This document shows, one piece after another, positions 9,552-18,961 of a stretch of DNA of 22,500 bases. Every line of letters starts with the position of its first letter. Position 1 is the stretch's first letter. The translations under genes and the position numbers were made by a program. Under the pieces are notes generated by a model. That model was not told where the DNA came from, did not search any database, and saw only the letters and a program-made list of their open reading frames with translations. The stretch is from Cryptomeria japonica (taxonomy: Eukaryota; Streptophyta; Pinopsida; Cupressales; Cupressaceae): contig NW_026728911.1 of NCBI RefSeq assembly GCF_030272615.1, positions 245,001 to 267,500 on the forward strand, read 5' to 3'.

Positions 9552-9584
9552 CCTCCCCTATATAAAGCTATTTGTCCGATTCTC
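9552..9584 (-). promoter_or_regulatory. Putative spacer promoter core, block 13 (extra A)
   Basis: This is the rightmost copy and reads TATATAAAG (9559-9567), one A longer than the other twelve. On the - strand this moves the upstream side by one base but leaves TATATAGGGG intact. Confidence 0.45.
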
Positions 9585-9640
9585 ATACGTGTAGTCTGCA
9601 GCAGCGATTAGGACATCGACCCCAACTTCCGAATTCGTTT

Positions 9641-9830
9641 GCATTGACCGCACCAAAGGTGCACGCCTTGGTGTGCACCCTGGAGTGCACTTTGGTGCTC
9701 ACCTCGGTGCACACTTTGGTGTGCACCTCGGTGTGCACCAAAGGTGCGCACCTTGGAGCGCACCAAAGGTGTACACTTTGGAGCGCACCACATAGGGTCT
9801 TTGAGAGGTTGGCGCAGTGCGCACACCAAG
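9641..9830. repeat. GGTGCRCACC words and truncated promoter unit
   Basis: About ten closely spaced, partly self-complementary words of the GGTGYGCACC type (for example GGTGTGCACC and GGTGCGCACC) are joined by TTGGAG, TTTGGT or TCGGTG. At 9796-9830 the beginning of another promoter unit appears (GGGTCTTTGAGAGGTTGGCG), but it breaks off into the G-rich array before any TATA block. Confidence 0.8.
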
Positions 9831-11540
9831 GTGGGTGTTGAGGTGCGTGCCGAGGTGGGTGGGTGCTAGGGTGCGCTCCATGGTGGGTGCCAGGGTGGGT
9901 GCGTGCTAGGGTGGATTCCAAAGAGGGTCATAGGGTGGGTGCCAAGGTGGGTTGGTGATATAGTGGGTTCAAAGGTGGGTACTAGGGTGGGTTCCAAGGT
10001 GGGTCACAAGTTGGGTGCCAGGATGCGTGGGTGTTAGGTTGGGTGCCAAGGTGGGCTCCTGCGTGGGTGGGTGCTAGGGTGGGTTTCAAGGTGGACGCGA
10101 GGGCGGGTGCCAAGGTGGGTAACAAGTTGGGTGTTAGGATGGGTGAGTGCTAGAGTGGGTGCCAAGGTGGGTGGGTGCTAAGGTGGATGCCAAGGTGGTT
10201 CACAGGGTGGGTGGGTTCTAGGGTGAGTTCCAAGGTGGGTCACAGGTTCAGTGCTAGGGTGGGTGTCAAGGCGGGTGTCGAGGTGCCTGGGTGCTAGGGT
10301 GTGGATGCCAATGTGGGTCATAGGGTGGGTACTAGGGTGGGCTGCAATGTGGGTGCCAAGGTGGGTAACATGCTCGGTGGGTTCTAAATTGGGTGCCAGG
10401 GTGGGTGTGCACCCACCTTGCCCGAGGTGGGTGCCAAGGTGCCAGTGTGGGTGGGTGCTAAGGTGGATGCCAAGGTGGGTGAGAAGGTGGGTGATAGGTT
10501 GAGTGGTAGGATGGGTGGGTGCCAAGATGGGTCACAGGGTGGGTGCAAGGGTGGGTAGGTGCTAGGGTTGGTGTCAGGGTGGGTGGGTGCTAGGTTGGGT
10601 TCCAAGGTGGGTGCGAGGGTGAGTGTCAAGGTGGGTCACAGGTTAGGTGCTAGGATGGGTGAGTGCTAGGGTGCAAAGGTGCCAGGGTGGGTGCTAGGAT
10701 GGGTCGATGCTAGGGTGAGTGGCAAGGTGGGTCCACAAGTGTCAAGGTGGGTGCCGAGGTGGGTGCCAAGTCGGCGACTGCTATGGTGGATGCCAAGGTG
10801 GGTCACGGGGTGGGTGCCAAGTTGCTAGGTTGGGTTCCAAGGTGGGTGCCAACGTGGGTGCTAGGGTGCGTGGGTTAAAGGGTGTGTCACAACGTGGGTG
10901 CCAGGATGGGTGCGCACCCACACTGGCCAAGACGGGTGCGGGTGCAAGGTTGGGTTCCAAGCCCGGTCACAGGCTGGGTGCTAGGATGGGTGGGTGCCAA
11001 GGTGGGCACCAGGGTGGGTGCACCCACCCTGGCCAAGGTGGGTCACGGGGTGGGTCCTAGGGTGGGTAACGGGGTGGGTACTAAGGTGCGTGCCAAGGTG
11101 GGTCATAGGGTGGGTGCCAAGGTGGGCACCAGGGTGGGTGTGCACCAACCCTAGCCAGGGTAGGTCACGGGGTGGTTGTCGGGGTGGGCGTCAAGGAGCC
11201 AAGGTGGGTGGCAAGTAGCCAAGTTGCGTGCCAAGGTGGGTGTCGGGGTGGGTGCCAAGGATCCAAGGTGGGTGCCAAGGAACCAAGGTGGGTGTCTGGG
11301 TGGGTGCCGAGGTGGGAGCCAGGGTGGGTCCCAAGGTGAGTGCAAAGGTGGGTGCCAGGGTCAAGGTGAGTGCCAATGTGGGTTCCAAGGTGCCAGGGTC
11401 AGGGTGAGTGCCAATGTGGGTTCAAAGGTGCTAAGTTGGGTGCGAGGTTGGGTGCGAGGGTGGGTGGGTGCCAAGGTGTGCTAGGTGGAAGCCCGGGTGG
11501 GTCGGCATCCCATGGGTGTCGAGTTGGGTGCCTGATGGGT
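9831..11540. repeat. G-rich array of GGTGGGTGCC-like words
   Basis: Roughly 1.7 kb of degenerate 10-20-bp words such as GGTGGGTGCCAA and GCTAGGGTGGGT, with a strong G bias on the + strand. Many stretches have four close runs of three G and could form G-quadruplexes. The array switches briefly to the complementary strand at palindromes near 10405-10420, 10908-10921 (TGGGTGCGCACCCA) and 11009-11032. Open frames rich in Gly, Trp and Val on + and in Pro, Thr and His on - are translation of this simple pattern and not genes. Confidence 0.9.
11009..11032. other. Perfect 24-bp palindrome at duplication edge
   Basis: The sequence from CCAGGGTGGGTG to CACCCACCCTGG is its own reverse complement, with its centre between 11020 and 11021. 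The long duplicated block starts at exactly this centre: its right-hand copy begins at 18962 with CACCCACCCTGG, but different sequence lies to the left. Confidence 0.9.
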
Positions 11541-11880
11541 GCTTCTTGTCAAGTTTTAGTCGTCGGGACTCATTTCGAGCCTTAGAGGTCGTTTCTTGTC
11601 CGGTTGCCCTGTCTTCGACCTGGGAACCCAATTTTGGTCCTCGGGTCCCATTTTTTTTTGTCTCGCATCCCACTTTTGGCCTGTGGCCTTTTCGGGGTCG
11701 ATTCTCGTTTTGGGCATCAGAGCATGTTTCTTCTCCTAAAACCCAATATTTGTTTATTAAGTCTCGGAACACATTTTTGTTCTCGTGGACCCATCATGGG
11801 TCTTGGAACGCATTTGTGGTCCTTGGGTCCCATTTTGCATCCCGAAACTTGTGTTTTGGTGCTTGATCCCTATTTTGGGT
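11541..11880. other. AT-richer low-copy spacer, no gene
   Basis: This stretch is richer in A/T than its surroundings and has loosely repeated phrases such as CTCGGGTCCCATTTT, CTCGCATCCCACTTTTGG and CTTGGGTCCCATTTTGC, suggesting an old array of about 25-30 bp that has decayed. Nothing resembles a gene. The second copy is at about 19481-19825. It begins abruptly at the end of the G-rich array. Confidence 0.6.
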
Positions 11881-12274
11881 GCCCACCTTGCACCAAGTGC
11901 GCACCCGGGGCAAACCGAGCGCCTTGGTGCACCGGGGCAAGATCGAGCGTGCACCCGAGGCGCCCCGAACATGCACCAAGGTGCACTCGGCCCACATGTG
12001 AGCGCAGGTCGTTGCGCCCGAGGTGGTGTGTGGGCACCGCGTTGCAGACGGGACACTGCACGCACACGACGCCCCCTCCAGGTGCACGCACGTAGGCCGG
12101 GCCGGGTGCACACCCGACGCCCTAGCAAGGTGCGCGCACCCGGGCAGGGCTCACACTTGGCGAACGGGGCGCACTTCGCGAGGGAGGGTGTGCACCTCGA
12201 CGGGGGTGGGTGGCCGGGGTGGATTCGCACGTGGGTCGCGGTTTGCTAAGTACACACTGCGACAAGCTCATAAC
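11881..12274. other. GC-rich spacer upstream of 5S gene
   Basis: The spacer has GCACCCGGGGCAAACCGAGC and related words shared with the arrays to the right. The last 40 bp before the 5S gene lose the GC-rich pattern (TTGCTAAGTACACACTGCGA, then CAAGCTCATAAC) and are identical in both copies. They include an AT-rich TAAGTA near -28, in the place of the plant 5S TATA-like element, and a C at -1, both usual in plant 5S upstream regions. Confidence 0.6.
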
Positions 12275-12392
12275 GGGTGCGATCATACCAGCATTAGTGC
12301 ACCGGATCCCATCAGAACTCCGCAGTTAAGCGCGCTTGGGCCGGAGTAGTACTGGGATGGGTGACCTCCCGGGAAGTCCCGGTGTTGCACCC
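12275..12392 (+). rRNA. 5S rRNA: 5S ribosomal RNA gene, copy 1
   Basis: Encodes 5S rRNA, the small RNA of the large ribosomal subunit, transcribed by RNA polymerase III from an internal promoter. The 118-nt sequence matches seed-plant 5S throughout: start GGGTGCGATCATACCAGC, the CCGGATCCCATCAGAACTCC block, and end GTGTTGCACCC. The ends GGGTGC and GCACCC pair as helix I. The internal promoter is intact: A box AAGCGCGCTTGGGC (12328-12341), intermediate element around GAGTAGTAC (12344-12352) and C box GGGATGGGTGACCT (12354-12367). A T run follows directly. The C/G-rich variant positions (GGGCCGGAG, ACTGGGATGG, TCCCGGGAAGTCCCGG) fit the gymnosperm form as I recall it. It is a single gene in a long spacer, not part of a short-period 5S array. 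It lies on the strand opposite to the putative Pol I promoters. It is the better preserved of the two copies and likely functional. Confidence 0.97.
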
Positions 12393-12398
12393 TTTTTT
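12393..12398 (+). terminator. Pol III T-run terminator of 5S copy 1
   Basis: Six T follow the last C of the 5S gene at once, and further T-rich sequence (AGTTTTTCG) comes next. A run of four or more T on the non-template strand is the standard Pol III stop. Confidence 0.9.
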
Positions 12399-12840
12399 AG
12401 TTTTTCGCCGGGCGTCGCAATGCTATTTGAATAAACCTTTTGCCCGTTTGCGTTCTCGTCGGGGCCGGGCCGGGCCGGGGTGCGCTGCCCGCACTACCGC
12501 GCGCGCGGGGGCGACACCGAGCGCGCACCCGAGGCACCCCGAGCACACAGGCCACGGTGCAACCCGGGCGTTGTGCGCGCACCCCGGTGCGCCCGAGGTG
12601 CTGCGCGCGCACCCAGGTGAAATCGGTGTGCACCTCGGCCAGTGCGCGCTCGGTCGAGTCGCGCACGTTGGCCAAGGTGCACGGTGATGTTTCTTACTCT
12701 AAGGTTCCGCACCAGACGCCCGGGACAGGTGAGCGAAGCTGGGCGGGGCCGGGTGCGCGGCCGGGGCAGGTGCACGCAGCTGGAGAGAGCTTTGGAGCAC
12801 ACTTCGGAGCGCACCAATGATGCGCTCCATTCAAAAGTTT
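12399..12840. other. GC-rich spacer downstream of 5S gene
   Basis: A short transition (CGCAATGCTATTTGAATAAACC) gives way to GGGCCGGGCCGGGCCGGGG (about 12461-12479) and then to GCGCGCACCC/GTGCGCGC words. CTTACTCTAAGGTTCCGCAC at 12692-12711 is one of few non-repetitive stretches. I see no gene. Confidence 0.55.
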
Positions 12841-14615
12841 CCTGAAAAGGCAAAAAAAGTTGAGATTATAGAATTTCCCACTTGAGAGATTGTAAAAAAA
12901 AAAAATTTAAAATGAAGGAAACGCGGGTGCCAAGGTGTGCGCAGCCCAGCCAAGGTGTGCGCACCAAGGCGCCCACCCTGGCGAAGGTGCACGCAAGGTG
13001 CGCACCCGAGGCAAACCGGACAATTAACCCAACTTTCGACTTCGCGCGCACCTTGGAGCGCACTTCGGAGCGCTCCTTGGTGCGCACCAATCTTGGGCAC
13101 CTCGGAGTGCACCATGGCGCCCACCAAGGTGCGCACCCGGGGCAAACCGAGCTCCGACTTCGTGCGCACCTTGGAGCGCACGAAAGGTGCGCACCATGGC
13201 GCCCACCAAGGTGCGCAGCCCAGCCAAGGCGTGCGCATCAAGGTGCGCACCCTGGCGAAGGTGCGCACCCGGGGCAAACCGAGCTCCGACTTCGTGCGCA
13301 CCTTGGAGCGCACAAAAGGTGCGCAACCCAGCCAAGGTGTGCGCACCCCGGTCAAACCGAGCTCCGAATCGTGCGCACCAGAGGTGCACGCCATCGTGCG
13401 CACCTTGGAGCACACTTCGGAGCCCTCCTTGGTGCGCGCCGATGTTGCGCACCTCGGAGCGCACCCGGGGAAAACAATGCAATTAACCCGACTTTCGACT
13501 TCGTGGGCACCTCGGAGCGCTCTCGGGTTCGCACCTCGGAGCACACCGAGGTGCGCACCTTTGATGCGCTGCCTTCACCAATTTCCAGAAAAGGCAAGAA
13601 AACATTGAGAAGGTGTGCGCACCGAGGTGCCCACCCTGGCGAAGGTGCACGCGAGGTGCGCACCCGGGGCAAACCGGGCTCCGACTTCGTGCACGCCGCA
13701 CCTTGGAGCACACTTCGGAGCGCTCCTTGGTGCGCACCAGGGCGCGCAACCCAGCCGAGGTGCCCACCCCGGCGAAGGTGCACGCGAGGTGCGCACCCGG
13801 GGCAAACCGGGCTCCGACTTCGTGCACGCCATGGTGCCCACCGCGGCGAAGGTGCACGCGAGGTGCGCACCCGGGGCAAACCGGGCTCCGACTTCGTGCA
13901 CGCCGCACCTTGGAGCACACTTCGGAGCGCTCCTTGGTGCGCACCATGGTGCCCACCAGGGCGCGCAACCCCGCCGAAGGTGCACGCGAGGTGCGCACCC
14001 GGGGCAAACCGGGCTCCGACTTCGTGCACGCCGCACCTTGGAGCACACTTCGGAGCGCTCCTTGGTGCGCACCATGGTGCCCACCAGGGCGCGCAACCCC
14101 GCCGAAGGTGCACGCGAGGTGCGCACCCGGGGCAAACCGGGCTCCGACTTCGTGCACGCCATGGTGCGCACCGCGGCGAAGGTGCGCACCCGGGGCAAAC
14201 CGGGCTCCGACTTCGTGCACGCCGCACCTTGGAGCACACTTCGGAGCGCTCCTTGGTGCGCACCAGGGCGCGCAACCCAGCCGAGGTGCCCACCCCGGCG
14301 AAGGTGCACGCGAGGTGCGTACCCGGGGCAAACCGGGCTCCGACTTCGTGCACGCCGCACCTTGGAGCACACTTCGGAGCGCTCCTTGGTGCGCACCATG
14401 GTGCCCACCAGGCCGCGCAACCCAGCCAAGGTGTGCGCACCAAGGTGCACGCGAGGTGCGCACCCGGGGCAAACCGGGGTCCGACTTCGTGCACGCCGCA
14501 CCTTGGAGCACACATCGGGGCGCTCCCGGGTTCGCACCGGCGTTGCGCACCGTGGTGGGCACCTCGGAGCACACCAAGGTGGGCAGCGAGGTGCGCACCT
14601 TTGATGCGATGCCTT
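12841..14615. repeat. GC-rich array of about 128-bp units built on GGTGCGCACC
   Basis: The array opens with an AT-rich island (about 12841-12912) and then has units such as GAAGGTGCACGCGAGGTGCG, CACCCGGGGCAAACCGGGCT, CCGACTTCGTGCACGCC, GCACCTTGGAGCACACTTCG and GAGCGCTCCTTGGTGCGCACC. One well-defined period is 128 bp (CCGCCGAAGG at 13971 and 14099). Partial units of about 60-75 bp (CATGGTGCCCACCGCGGCG) are interspersed. A weak island at 13570-13612 splits an earlier part, whose units carry AACCGAGCTCCGACTTCGTG, from a later, more uniform part. Open frames up to 662 codons exist on both strands and in several frames at once. Confidence 0.9.
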
Positions 14616-16980
14616 CACTAATTTCCATAAAAGGCAAAAAAAAAACGAGATTTTAAAATTTCCGTTTTGAAAGATAGTGAGAAAAAGGGAATGCTGGTGC
14701 CATCTTGAGCCCGCCCTGGTGCGCAGCCCAGCCAAGGTGTGCGCACCAAGGTGCCCACCCTGGCGAAGGTGCGCGCCCGGGCAATTAATCCAACTTCCAA
14801 CTTCGCGCGCGCCAGGGTGGGAGCGCACCCAACAACCGGGCCTGGGAAGAGCCAATGCGAGAAACCCCACCAAACGCTCTGACAAAAAAAGAGGGGGCGC
14901 TCCAGTAACCCCGCTTCGGAGCGCACCCTGGGCAAACCCAGCCAAGGTGCCCACCCCGGCCAAGGTGCAGGCGAGGTGCGCACCCGGGGCAAACCGGGCT
15001 CCGACAACGTGCACGCCGCACCTTGGAGCACACTTCGTAGCGCTCCCGGGTGCGCACCTCAGAGCACACCAAGGTGGGCAGCGAGGTGCGCACCTTTGAT
15101 GCGCTGCCTTCACTAATTTCCAGAAAAGGCAAAAAAAAAAGGAGATTTTAAAATTTCCGTTTTGAAAGATAGTGAAAAAAACGGAACGCGCGTGCCATCT
15201 TGAGCCCGCCCTGGTGCGCAGCCCAGGTAAGGTGCCCACCCTGGCAAAGGTGCGCACCCGGGCAATTAACCCTACTTCCGACTTCGTGCGCGCCAGGGTG
15301 GCAACCGGGCCTCGGAAGAGCCAATGCGAGAAACCCCACCAAACGCTCCGACAAAAAAAGAGGCGGCGCTCCAATAACCCCGCTTCGGAGCGCAGCCGGG
15401 GCAAACCCAGCCAAGGTGCCCACCCCGACGAAGGTGCACGCGAGGTGCGCACCCGGGGCAAACCGGGCTCCGACAACGTGCACGCAGCACCTTGGAGCAC
15501 ACTTCGAAGCACTCCCGGGTGCCCACCGGCGTTGCGCACCGTGGTGGGCAGCGAGGTGCGCACCTTTGATGCGCTGCCTTCACTAATTTCCAGAAAAAGG
15601 CAAAAAAAAATGAGATTTTAAAATTTCCGTTTTGAAAGATAGTGAAAAAAAAGGAACGCGGGTGCCATCTTGAGCCCGCCCTGGTGCGCAGCCCAGGCAA
15701 GGCATGCGCACCAAGGTGCCCACCCGAGGTGCACACCCGGGGCAAACCGGGCTCCGACTTCGTGCAGGCCGCACCTTGGAGCACACTTCGGAGCGCTCCT
15801 TGGTGCGCACCATGGTGCCCACCAGGGCGCGCAACCCAGCCAAGGTCTGCACACCAAGGTGCCCACCCCGGCGAAGGTGCACGCGAGGTGCGCACCCGGG
15901 GCAAACCGGGCTCCGACTTCGTGCACGCCATGGTGCCCACCGCGGCGAAGGTGCACGCGAGGTGCGCACCCGGGGCAAACCGGGCTCCGACTTCGTGCAC
16001 GCCGCACCTTGGAGCACACTTCGGAGCGCTCCTTGGTGCGCACCATGGTGCCCACCAGGGCGCGCAACCCAGCCAAGGTGTGCGCACCAAGGTGCACGCG
16101 AGGTGCGCACCCGGGGCAAACCGGGGTCCGACTTCGTGCACGCCGCACCTTGGAGCACACATCGGAGCGCTCCCAGGTTCGCACCAGCGTTGCGCACCTT
16201 TGATGCGCTGCCTTCACTAATTTCCAGAAAAGGCAAAAAAAAACGAGATTTTAAAATTTCCGTTCTGAAAGATAGTGAAAAAAACGGAACGCGGGTGCCA
16301 TCTTGAGCCCTTCCTGGTGCGCAGCCCAGGCAAGTTGTGCGCACCAAGGTGCCCACCCTGGCGGAGGTGCGCGCCCGGGGCAATCCGGGCTCCGACTTCG
16401 TGCACTGCATGGTGCCCACCAAGGCGCGCAACCCAGCCAAGGTGCCCACCGCAGCGAAGGTGCACGCGAGGTGCGCACCCGAGGTGCACACCCGGGGCAA
16501 ACCGGGCTCCGACTTCGTGCACGCCGCACCTTGGAGCACACTTCAGAGCGCTCCTTGGTGCGCACCAGGGCGCGCAACCCAGCCGAGGTGCCCACCCCGG
16601 CGAAGGTGCACGCGAGGTGCGCACCCGGGGCAAACCGGGCTCCGACTTCGTGCACGCCATGGTGCCCACCGCGGCGAAGGTGCGCACCCGGGGCAAACCG
16701 GGCTCCGACTTCGTGCACGCCGCACCTTGGAGCACACTTCGGAGCGCTCCTTGGTGCGCACCATGGTGCCCACCAGGCCGCGCAACCCAGCCAAGGTGTG
16801 CGCACCAAGGTGCACGCGAGGTGCGCACCCGGGGCAAACCGGGGTCCGACTTCGTGCACGCCGCACCTTGGAGCACACATCGGGGCGCTCCCGGGTTCGC
16901 ACCGGCGTTGCGCACCGTGGTGGGCACCTCGGAGCACACCAAGGTGGGCAGCGAGGTGCGCACCTTTGATGCGATGCCTT
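14616..16980. repeat. 2365-bp higher-order repeat, copy 1
   Basis: Four subunits each begin with an AT-rich island: CACTAATTTCC at 14616, 15111, 15581 and 16215, with the next at 16981 (spacings 495, 470, 634 and 766, total 2365). Subunits 1 and 2 carry GAGCCAATGCGAGAAACCCC and CAAAAAAAGAGG, absent from the others. Copy 2 starts at 16981 and differs by only scattered bases in its first half (for example AATTAATCC against AATTAACCC). Confidence 0.92.
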
Positions 16981-18900
16981 CACTAATTTCCATAAAAGGC
17001 AAAAAAAAAACGAGATTTTAAAATTTCCGTTTTGAAAGATAGTGAGAAAAAGGGAATGCTGGTGCCATCTTGAGCCCGCCCTGGTGCGCAGCCCAGCCAA
17101 GGTTTGCGCACCAAGGTGCCCACCCTGGCGAAGGTGCGCGCCCGGGCAATTAACCCAACTTCCAACTTCGCGCGCGCCAGGGTGGGAGCGCACCCAACAA
17201 CCGGGCCTGGGAAGAGCCAATGCGAGAAACCCCACCAAACTCTCTGACAAAAAAAGAGGGGGCGCTCCAGTAACCCCGCTTCGGAGCGCACCCTGGGCAA
17301 ACCCAGCCAAGGTGCCCACCCCGGCCAAGGTGCAGGCGAGGTGCGCACCCGGGGCAAACCGGGCTCCGACAACGTGCACGCCGCACCTTGGAGCACACTT
17401 CGTAGCGCTCCCGGGTGCGCACCTCAGAGCACACCAAGGTGGGCAGCGAGGTGCGCACCTTTGATGCGCTGCCTTCACTAATTTCCAGAAAAGGCAAAAA
17501 AAAAAGGAGATTTTAAAATTTCCGTTTTGAAAGATAGTGAAAAAAACGGAACGCGCGTGCCATCTTGAGCCCGCCCTGGTGCGCAGCCCAGGTAAGGTGC
17601 CACCCTGGCAAAGGTGCGCACCCGGGCAATTAACCCTACTTCCGACTTCGTGCGCGCCAGGGTGGCAACCGGGCCTCGGAAGAGCCAATGCGAGAAACCC
17701 CACCAAACGCTCCGACAAAAAAAGAGGCGGCGCTCCAATAACCCCGCTTCGGAGCGCAGCCGGGGCAAACCAAGCCAAGGTGCCCACCCCGACGAAGGTG
17801 CACGCGAGGTGCGCACCCGGGGCAAACCGGGCTCCGACAACGTGCACGCAGCACCTTGGAGCACACTTCGAAGCACTCCCGGGTGCCCACCGGCGTTGCG
17901 CACCGTGGTGGGCAGCGAGGTGCGCACCTTTGATGCGCTGCCTTCACTAATTTCCAGAAAAAGGCAAAAAAAAATGAGATTTTAAAATTTCCGTTTTGAA
18001 AGATAGTGAAAAAAAAGGAACGCGGGTGCCATCTTGAGCCCGCCCTGGTGCGCAGCCCAGGCAAGGCCATGCGCACCAAGGTGCCCACCCGAGGTGCACA
18101 CCCGGGGCAAACCGGGCTCCGACTTCGTGCAGGCCGCACCTTGGAGCACACTTCGGAGCGCTCCTTGGTGCGCACCATGGTGCCCACCAGGGCGCACCCG
18201 AGGCAAACCGGGCTCCGACTTCGTGCACGCCGCACCTTGGAGCACACATCGGAGCGCTCCCAGGTTCGCACCAGCGTTGCGCACCTTTGATGCGCTGCCT
18301 TCACTAATTTCCAGAAAAGGCAAAAAAAAAACGATATTTTAAAATTTCCGTTCTGAAAGATAGTGAAAAAAAACGGAACGCGGGTGCCATCTTGAGCCCT
18401 TCCTGATGCGCAGCCCAGGCAAGTTGTGCGCACCAAGGTGCCCACCCTGGCGGAGGTGCGCGCCCGGGGCAAACCGGGCTCCGACTTCGTGCACTTGCAT
18501 GGTGCCCACCAAGGCGCGCAACCCAGCCAAGGTGCCCACCGCAGCGAAGGTGCACGCGAGGTGCGCACCCGAGGTGCACACCCGGGGCAAACCGGGCTCC
18601 GACTTCGTGCACGCCGCACCTTGGAGCACACTTCAGAGCGCTCCTTGGTACGCACCAGGGCGCGCAACCAGCCAAGGTGCTCACCCCGGCGAAGGTGCAC
18701 GCGAGGTGCGCACCCGGGGCAAACCGGGCTCGGACTTCGTGCACGCCGCACCCTTGGAGCACACATCGGAGCGCTCCCGGGTTCGCACCAGCATTGCGCA
18801 CCTTTGATGCGCTGCCTTCACTAATTTCCAGAAAAGGCAAAAAAAAGAAAAAAATGAGATTTTAAAATTTCCGTTTTGAAAGATAGTGAAAAAAACGGAA
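14616..18900. repeat. AT-rich islands (nine copies, about 75 bp each)
   Basis: Islands start at 14616, 15111, 15581, 16215, 16981, 17476, 17945, 18302 and 18819. Each reads CACTAATTTCCAGAAAAGGC, an A run of 9-10, GAGATTTTAAAATTTCCG, TTTTGAAAGATAGTGA, then an A run and CGGAACGCGGGTGCCATC. TTCCGTTTT and AAAACGGAA form a 9-bp inverted repeat about 14 nt apart. In the 14616 and 16981 copies the right arm is AAAGGGAA and the pairing is lost. Related but diverged islands occur at about 12841-12912, 13580-13612 and in the duplicate at about 20790-20865 and 21530-21556. Confidence 0.92.
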
Positions 18901-18961
18901 CGCGGGTGCCATCTTGAGCCCGCCCTGGTGTGCAGCCCCAGGCAAGTTGTGCGCACCAAGG
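16981..18961. repeat. 2365-bp higher-order repeat, copy 2 (internally deleted)
   Basis: The first two subunits match copy 1 in length (495 and 469 bp). The third is 357 bp against 634, and the fourth 517 against 766, so two internal deletions of about 250-280 bp have removed GC-rich units between islands. The copy ends at 18961, where the sequence jumps into the G-rich array of the large duplication. Confidence 0.88.

Larger units (their letters stand above)
8600..9640. repeat. 157-bp repeats carrying TATA blocks (six units)
   Basis: TATATAAG starts at 8711, 8868, 9025, 9182, 9402 and 9559: spacings are 157, 157, 157, 220 and 157. Each unit runs GGTCTTTGAGGTTGGCG, CACAACCAGGGGAGTCGACC, CATCAAACCCAACACC, TATA block, CATACATGTGTAG, then AGGACATCGACCCCAACTT. 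It is the 311-bp unit without the GGTGCGCACC and GGTCATCGG modules. The 220-bp spacing comes from retention of a module (about 9255-9330, with GACCGCACCAAAGGTGCACG) that recurs at 9627-9670. Confidence 0.95.
11021..14604. repeat. Left copy of large duplication (period about 7.94 kb)
   Basis: This block, containing the end of the G-rich array, the low-copy stretch, the 5S gene and the first part of the GC-rich array, recurs at 18962-22500. The 5S genes are 7944 bp apart and the left edges 7941 bp apart. The right copy lacks about 63 bp corresponding to roughly 14159-14222 and otherwise differs by single-base changes. The true right end of the duplication lies beyond the window. Confidence 0.95.

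Noticed and set aside
5398-9584. Pol II TATA boxes (TATATAAG on +) driving a family of genes
   Set aside because: No gene follows any of the thirteen motifs on +, and the - strand reading matches the Pol I start consensus better. Kept as a stated alternative.
9831-11540. Telomeric or interstitial telomere repeat
   Set aside because: Words such as GCTAGGGTGGGT resemble TTTAGGG only in part, and no run of the true plant telomere repeat is present.
11541-11880. Retrotransposon or other mobile element in the low-copy stretch
   Set aside because: No terminal repeats, target-site duplication, primer-binding site or coding motifs are visible. It is part of the large duplicated block.
13575-15563. 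Very long open frames (662 codons on -, 579 codons on + at 12882-14621, 564 and 538 codons in the right copy)
   Set aside because: Both strands and several frames are open over the same DNA, the proteins are simple repeats of words such as CAPRSAPKCAPRCG, and the right copy stays open despite many frame-changing indels. Stop-poor GC-rich repeats explain this.
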